64,000 nucleotides of DNA from Aestuariibaculum suncheonense (GTDB taxonomy: Bacteria; Bacteroidota; Bacteroidia; Flavobacteriales; Flavobacteriaceae): NCBI RefSeq assembly GCF_014596935.1, contig NZ_JACVXC010000003.1, positions 587,364-651,363 of the forward strand, written 5' to 3'. Below, in pieces: positions 59,081 to 64,000 of this stretch (positions are counted from its first letter, which is position 1; every line of letters begins with the position of its first letter). The position numbers and the translations under genes were made by a program. The notes under the pieces are model-generated. The model searched no databases. It had not been told where the DNA came from and saw nothing but the letters and a program-made list of their open reading frames with translations.

Positions 59081-62000
59081 TTGGTGGCGTACTTTAATAA
59101 AATAATTACAAATGCCCTACATCTGTTTTTTACAACTTTTTGTTGTCTGAGTATCCATGCGCAAAATGTTGCAAAAACCACATCAGATAACTTTACACCG
59201 GAAAAACAATTTTCTTTCAAAACCCTCACTATTAACGATGGACTTTCACAAAACAGCGTTATCAGTATTACTCAAGACAGTATAGGTTATTTATGGTTGG
59301 CTACGCAGGACGGATTAAATAAATACAACGGGCGAGATTTTAAACACTACGATAAGCAATTTGAAGATATCACTCGAACGACATTCAGCAAATTAGGCAA
59401 GGTTTATATTGATAAACAAAACCGACTTTGGATTATTACCCATTCGGGGAAACTGGAATTATACCAACCGAATGCCGACGATTTTAAACCTATAAAACTT
59501 CCTTTTGATGTGAGTATTGTTTTTCAAGATAAGAACTTCAATCTATATCTCGGATCATACAACAATGGATTATTTAAAATCGACTATAAGACGAAAGACA
59601 CATTACAAATCCTGAATCATGAGGATCAAACCAAAACCATATATCACCTTTTAGAAGATGAAAATGAATTAATTGTGGCTGGTTCTGAAACTATTTTTAG
59701 GTTTAATAATAATGTTGCATATCAAACCCTATCCGTAGTAAATACCAAACCAACCAATTATTCTACTTTAGAAAAAAGTCCTGATGGTACAATTTGGTTG
59801 GGTTCCTTTGGCAACGGACTCTTTTATAAAACAAAAGATGCTGAATCATTCATTAAATATGAAAATATCAATATTCCGAAAAACTTAAATATTGAAGATT
59901 TACTAATTGATAGGCAATCCAGGTTATGGATTGCCTCCTACGGAAATGGAGTTTACTTAATAGATTTTAAATCCAACACTGTCAAGAATTTTAAGGCTAA
60001 TAAAAACAACCCCTTCGCCATTCATTACAACGATATGCTGTCCCTATATGAGGATACGACCGGAACCATTTGGTTTGGATCTGATGGTACAGGAGCCAGT
60101 TACTACGATGCGCATTTGATCAAGTTTAATATTTTAACCAATAATCAGGTGCCTAAGTCAGTAAACGTGGATATGGTACGGTGCATCACCACAGACAAGC
60201 AAAACAACATTTGGATTGGCACTTCAGGCAAAGGACTAACCGTTGTCGATTTAAAAAATGAAACCTATAAAACCTATACCTCCGAAAATACGACACTGGC
60301 TAGCAACCGAATCATCAGCACCTGTTTTATCGATAACGATTTGTGGATTGGTCATCAAGGGTATGGGTTAAATATTCTGGAACCCTCAGGACACTATAAA
60401 TTTTATCCTGAAATTAAGAATTATACCGTTTGGCGCATCATTAAAAAATCAACTCAGCAAGCCTGGCTTTGCACCGAACGTCATGGTGTGCTTCTTTTTG
60501 ACAAACAAAAAGGCATCATAAAGGAATACAACAGTGAAAACTCAGATCTCATCACTAATAATATTAGGGCATTAACACTTGGTGACAACAATGAAATTTG
60601 GATTGGAACAGATGACAACGGCCTTTTTAAACTGAATGAAACCACAGATCAAATTGAAAAAATAAATAAGGTTAATGATAAAATTAAGTCGCTGTACTAC
60701 AACAAAAACTCCTTATGGATTGGCACCAATGGAAACGGATTAAAAGTTTATAATACTGAAACCAAAACAACAAAAACATATACCATACAAGACGGTTTAC
60801 CAAACGATGTAGTTTACGGCATTCTGCCCGGTAACCATGCGAATATCTGGCTTAGTACCAACAACGGCATTAGTAAATTTAATCACACAAATTTTGAAAA
60901 CTTCAGTGTTTACGATGGTTTACAAGCCAAAGAATTTAACACCGGAGCTTATTATAAGGACCAGAATAACACATTATACTTTGGTGGATTAGAAGGAATT
61001 AACTGGTTTCATCCGGAACAATTAACATTTAATACGGAGAAACCTAAAACGATAATTTCAAAGTTCGAAGTATTTTCTAAACCTCGAAACTTGGAACCTA
61101 ATTTAAGTTTGAACTACAGAGAAAACACTATAACTTTCAGTTTTTCAAGCCTTCATTTCTCTCAACCCAAACGAAATCTATATAAATATCAGCTTGTAAA
61201 TCACGATAATGATTGGATTGAATCGGGTAATAACAACACGGCTCACTATACCAATTTATCTCCTGACACCTATACGTTTCAGGTTATTTCCTGTAATTAC
61301 GATGGCGTATGGAATATTATACCAGCCACTTACACCTTTACGATTCGACACCCCTGGTATTTCAGTAATATAGCCATTGTGCTATACCTTTTATTATTTA
61401 CTATTATCAGTTACCTGATTTACAGTTACCTAAAATGGCGCTGGCATATCAAAATGCAATTGCAATTTGAACATGACGAAACCGAACGTTTAAAACAATT
61501 AGATGCTTTTAAGACCAAACTATATACCAATATCTCACATGAATTCAGAACACCCTTAACATTAATTTCTGGTCCGGTAGAAAAACAACTCAACAACCCG
61601 AAACTTTCCAATACCGATAAAAAAGAGTTAGAACTTGTGCAGCGCAACTCTAAACGTCTTTTAAATCTGGTAAATCAACTACTCGATTTATCAAAACTAG
61701 AAACCGGGAATTTAACGCTATCAGTTACTCAAGGCAATCTTGGTGTATTTTTAAAACAATTGGTCAAAGGATTTGAATTTAAAGCCAAGGAAAAGCACGT
61801 TGATTTTACTTACCATATTCCTCTAATTCCAAATGCCTGGTTTGATCAAGATGTGGTGGAAAAAATAGTAACCAACTTACTTTCCAATGCTGTAAAATAT
61901 GCCCCAAAATACGGTTACGTGTATTTTAATACCAGTCAACATGAGGGTGAAATAATAATCACGATTATCAATAACGGGAATACAATTTCAAATGAGAATA

Positions 62001-63010
62001 TTAGCAAACTCTTTCAGCGTTACTACCAAAACAACAAATCGGCTGATGGTGTAGGTATTGGCCTTTCTTTGGTAAAAGAACTTACTGTTCTTACACACGG
62101 AAATATTGTAGCGCACACCCTTAATAAAGATGACATTCAATTTACGATCACATTACCTATTGAACGTTCCTTTTTTAATGCTACTGAAATCAATGAAAAC
62201 GCCTTACCTCATACATTCGATGCCCCTTATGAATCCCATAAAATAGAAAATGTCAAATCGAATAGTCAACCTCTGCTACTTATTGTTGAAGATGACGAAG
62301 ATATTAGAATCTTCTTAAACGCTATTTTTAGAGAAGACTACAATATTGAAGAAGCTGAAAACGGCGATATAGGAATAAAAAAAGCGGTAAAACTAATTCC
62401 GGATATCATTATCAGTGATATAATGATGCCCAAAACCGACGGCATCATGTTATGTAGTACTTTGAAACAAGATGAACTCACTAGTCATATACCCATTATA
62501 TTATTAACAGCTAAAAGTGGTACACCTAATGAGATTGAAGGTTTAAAAACCGGTGCTGACGATTATATTGAAAAACCCTTCCACACCCAAAAACTAAAAA
62601 TTAAAGTTCAAAATTTAATTGAATCTAGACGCAAACTTCAACAACGCTACAGTCAAAATTTTGAATTGACTGAAATTGCCGTGACAAGCGCTGAACAACA
62701 ATTCTTTAACAAAGTAAAAGAAGTATTAAACCAAAATATTACAGACAGTCAATTTAACTCAGCCCACTTTAGTAAAAATATGTTGATGAGCCGGATGCAA
62801 TTACATAGAAAACTAAAAGCGCTAACTGGCTTAACCACTACCGAATTTATTCGCTCAGAACGTTTAAAACTAGCCGAAAAACTTTTAAAGACTTCCGATT
62901 TAACCGTTTCAGAAATTGCGTATCAGGTGGGATTCAATACACCTTCTTATTTTATTAAATGCTTCAAGGTACAATACAAGCAAACTCCTTCAGAATATCA
63001 TAACAAATAA
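59081..63010 (+). CDS. hybrid two-component system regulator (propeller-Y_Y_Y-HK-REC-AraC)
   Basis: A 1309-residue one-protein signalling system. A signal-like leader (to about 28, SIHAQN) precedes a reg_prop beta-propeller (about 45-640, many repeats such as GYLWLATQDGLNKY, GTIWLGSFGNGLFY and NEIWIGTDDNGL). A Y_Y_Y domain, a membrane helix (about 762-784) and a HisKA domain with His820 in ISHEFRTPL follow. Then come an HATPase (GVGIGLSLVKEL), a receiver with phospho-acceptor Asp1113 (ISDIMMPKTDG) and a C-terminal AraC-type HTH. Such HTCS proteins usually sense polysaccharide fragments and switch on utilisation loci. The start is uncertain (TTG 59081 or GTG 59084). Confidence 0.93.
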   Translation: MVAYFNKIITNALHLFFTTFCCLSIHAQNVAKTTSDNFTPEKQFSFKTLTINDGLSQNSVISITQDSIGYLWLATQDGLNKYNGRDFKHYDKQFEDITRTTFSKLGKVYIDKQNRLWIITHSGKLELYQPNADDFKPIKLPFDVSIVFQDKNFNLYLGSYNNGLFKIDYKTKDTLQILNHEDQTKTIYHLLEDENELIVAGSETIFRFNNNVAYQTLSVVNTKPTNYSTLEKSPDGTIWLGSFGNGLFYKTKDAESFIKYENINIPKNLNIEDLLIDRQSRLWIASYGNGVYLIDFKSNTVKNFKANKNNPFAIHYNDMLSLYEDTTGTIWFGSDGTGASYYDAHLIKFNILTNNQVPKSVNVDMVRCITTDKQNNIWIGTSGKGLTVVDLKNETYKTYTSENTTLASNRIISTCFIDNDLWIGHQGYGLNILEPSGHYKFYPEIKNYTVWRIIKKSTQQAWLCTERHGVLLFDKQKGIIKEYNSENSDLITNNIRALTLGDNNEIWIGTDDNGLFKLNETTDQIEKINKVNDKIKSLYYNKNSLWIGTNGNGLKVYNTETKTTKTYTIQDGLPNDVVYGILPGNHANIWLSTNNGISKFNHTNFENFSVYDGLQAKEFNTGAYYKDQNNTLYFGGLEGINWFHPEQLTFNTEKPKTIISKFEVFSKPRNLEPNLSLNYRENTITFSFSSLHFSQPKRNLYKYQLVNHDNDWIESGNNNTAHYTNLSPDTYTFQVISCNYDGVWNIIPATYTFTIRHPWYFSNIAIVLYLLLFTIISYLIYSYLKWRWHIKMQLQFEHDETERLKQLDAFKTKLYTNISHEFRTPLTLISGPVEKQLNNPKLSNTDKKELELVQRNSKRLLNLVNQLLDLSKLETGNLTLSVTQGNLGVFLKQLVKGFEFKAKEKHVDFTYHIPLIPNAWFDQDVVEKIVTNLLSNAVKYAPKYGYVYFNTSQHEGEIIITIINNGNTISNENISKLFQRYYQNNKSADGVGIGLSLVKELTVLTHGNIVAHTLNKDDIQFTITLPIERSFFNATEINENALPHTFDAPYESHKIENVKSNSQPLLLIVEDDEDIRIFLNAIFREDYNIEEAENGDIGIKKAVKLIPDIIISDIMMPKTDGIMLCSTLKQDELTSHIPIILLTAKSGTPNEIEGLKTGADDYIEKPFHTQKLKIKVQNLIESRRKLQQRYSQNFELTEIAVTSAEQQFFNKVKEVLNQNITDSQFNSAHFSKNMLMSRMQLHRKLKALTGLTTTEFIRSERLKLAEKLLKTSDLTVSEIAYQVGFNTPSYFIKCFKVQYKQTPSEYHNK

Positions 63011-63155
63011 CAAAAGCTACTGCCTCTCTTGTAATGTTACATTTCAAGTATGGTCTGTTACATACTTACTATGCGTATTTAATCTTCTCGAATACCTTTA
63101 CTCGAAAGAAATAAAACAAGAAAGCAATTAATATATCCCTTCCCTAGGAAACAAA

Positions 63156-63299
63156 ATGTTTAAAACAGATGACATAAAAAAAGAAGATAATCAAAATATC
63201 TACTTAAGTATTGACCACCTTAAAAAAGGACAATACCTGTTAAATATTATGCTAGATAACAAGGTTTTCAAATCTATAAAAATAGATAAAGACACTTAA
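63156..63299 (+). pseudogene. short ORF resembling a type IX secretion C-terminal sorting domain
   Basis: A 47-residue ORF downstream of the hybrid regulator. Its body, IYLSIDHLKKGQYLLNIML then DNKVFKSIKIDK, follows the T9SS sorting-domain pattern (hydrophobic strand, Leu-x-x-Gly-x-Tyr, strand, Lys-Lys-like end). Real T9SS cargoes carry such a domain at the end of a much larger protein, so this is either a remnant of a lost exported protein or a chance match. Confidence 0.35.
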
Positions 63300-63728
63300 A
63301 AATATATAAAGAAGCTATTAATCAGGGTAAAAAGAGAATAATGAAAATATAAAAATTGGATTTATTCTCTTTTTTTAATGGTCGCCATCATCGAATCAGG
63401 ATTTATAATTTTTACTGGTTCCCTTTATCATCAATTTCCTTCGCAAGCCCAACTTTAAATAAATTAAAAGAAAAGTTTATCATTATCTAAAGCAAGAAAA
63501 CCGCTGATTTCTCAGCGGCTAAGTTGAATATATCTTTCGATTGTTTTTACAGCCTAGATATAAACTGCACTGAAAAGTTCATTAAAATGAGCGTTTTTTT
63601 TATGGCTTTTAAACAGATGTATTATCTTTCTGAAAAGAGAGTTTACCAAACGAAATATAAAAGCTTTTAAAAACATCTTAAAATAGTTTTAAAGCACATC
63701 TTAATATCCTCATCAATGGATGATAATA
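63300..63728. other. gene-poor gap before the tRNA
   Basis: No credible gene is seen. It holds a likely plus-strand hairpin with T-run (AAAAGAGAATAA near 63329 with TTATTCTC at 63362), a small GC-rich hairpin (CCGCTGA / TCAGCGG, 63501-63518), and a possible decayed minus-strand coding fragment at 63362-63483. Confidence 0.5.
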
Positions 63729-63760
63729 AAAAAGCCTTTATCTTTAAAGATAAAGGCTTT
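63728..63760 (-). terminator. terminator after tRNA-Lys
   Basis: A 30-bp perfect palindrome (63731-63745 with 63746-63760) lies downstream of the tRNA on the minus strand and is followed there by a T-run. Confidence 0.75.
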
Positions 63761-63779
63761 AGTTTTGTATTTGAAGTTG

Positions 63780-63852
63780 TGACCAGGCTGGGGTTCGAAC
63801 CCAGGACCCTAACATTAAAAGTGTTATGCTCTACCAGCTGAGCTACCTAGTC
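63780..63852 (-). tRNA. tRNA-Lys (anticodon TTT)
   Basis: On the minus strand a 73-nt cloverleaf: acceptor GACTAGG pairs with CCTGGTC (one G-T), D arm AGCTCAGCTGGTAGAGC, anticodon loop CTTTTAA closed by TAACA/TGTTA, and T arm CTGGG-TTCGAAC-CCCAG. The anticodon TTT reads AAA/AAG. The CCA end is not encoded. It lies just downstream of the 5S gene. Confidence 0.96.
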
Positions 63853-63891
63853 TTTATACCTTGCTTCAATCTCATTCCACAAGACATATAA

Positions 63892-63924
63892 TAAAAAATC
63901 CTCAGTCTGTTGTAGACTGAGGAT
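63892..63924 (-). terminator. terminator after 5S rRNA
   Basis: On the minus strand the 11-bp stem ATCCTCAGTCT / AGACTGAGGAT with a GTTGT-type loop is followed by a run of T's, directly after the 5S 3' end. Confidence 0.85.
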
Positions 63925-63931
63925 CAAAAAA

Positions 63932-64000
<69 letters not shown>

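Noticed and set aside
63362..63483. Minus-strand coding-like fragments (around NPDSMMATIKKRE and LFKVGLAKEIDDKGNQ)
   Set aside because: The two segments share a frame but are split by a stop, have no start in front and total about 40 codons; a decayed gene is possible but cannot be shown by eye.

Overview
The window looks like a chromosomal segment of a marine-type member of the Flavobacteriaceae (phylum Bacteroidota). The DNA is AT-rich. Several promoters carry the Bacteroidota -7 box TAnnTTTG. Many lipoproteins have short leaders ending in SC. The gene families are typical of the group: DUF4835, DUF6095, DUF2279, a BatA-domain protein, an N-terminally extended GAPDH, monomeric isocitrate dehydrogenase and a hybrid two-component regulator. 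No prophage, insertion sequence or CRISPR array was seen. Most of the window is ordinary core genome.

Layout. 1-7.5 kb: the end of a LolD-like ABC ATPase, a lipoprotein, a TIGR02757/DUF2400 protein, an S10-like peptidase, a 19-copy AATC microsatellite, then a two-gene unit of a PhoX-like lipoprotein and a di-heme cytochrome c peroxidase. 7.5-19.7 kb: an M61 peptidase, a glycosyltransferase, a BatA/dihydroorotase-like/DUF4870/esterase run, a histidine kinase-response regulator pair, coaE, a YbbR-like protein and a second glycosyltransferase. 19.7-28.3 kb: a small three-hairpin repeat, fabI, and a reverse-strand block of recN, DUF4835, coaBC, rpoZ, bamD, a Kir-like channel, dapA and a small conserved protein. 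28.3-37.8 kb: a split 5'-nucleotidase pair, two related membrane proteins, ligA, prmC, an LEA14-like lipoprotein, ribD, a HAD phosphatase, a YigZ protein and a thioesterase. 38-44.6 kb: dnaA, a low-molecular-weight phosphatase, an RsmI-like methyltransferase, a lytic-transglycosylase-like protein, and the dapF-GNAT-mltG-DUF2279 operon. 44.6-53 kb: a DegP-type protease, GAPDH, a coiled-coil protein, trmD, rplS, a long gene-free and apparently structured region, and icd. 53-63 kb: a MacA/MacB-permease/TolC export operon, murQ, DUF6095, DinB and a 1309-residue hybrid sensor. The right edge holds a short T9SS-signal-like ORF, tRNA-Lys and the 3' end of a 5S rRNA, all consistent with the tail of an rRNA operon read on the minus strand.

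Themes. Envelope biogenesis and quality control are prominent (bamD, mltG, degP, murQ, dapA/dapF, a LolD-like ATPase, a two-component system). Cofactor genes (coaE, coaBC, ribD) and information processing (dnaA, ligA, recN, rpoZ, trmD, rplS, prmC) make up the rest.

No clearly new multi-gene system was found. The observations most worth following are: a dihydroorotase homologue that has lost its metal-binding histidines; a set of GTTAAA repeats at about one helical turn upstream of degP that recurs upstream of the two-component operon; an ~500-nt structured, terminator-ended non-coding region upstream of icd; the AATC microsatellite upstream of the PhoX-like/peroxidase unit; and a compact three-hairpin repeat next to fabI. 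Starts, domains and functions were read by eye, without database searches.
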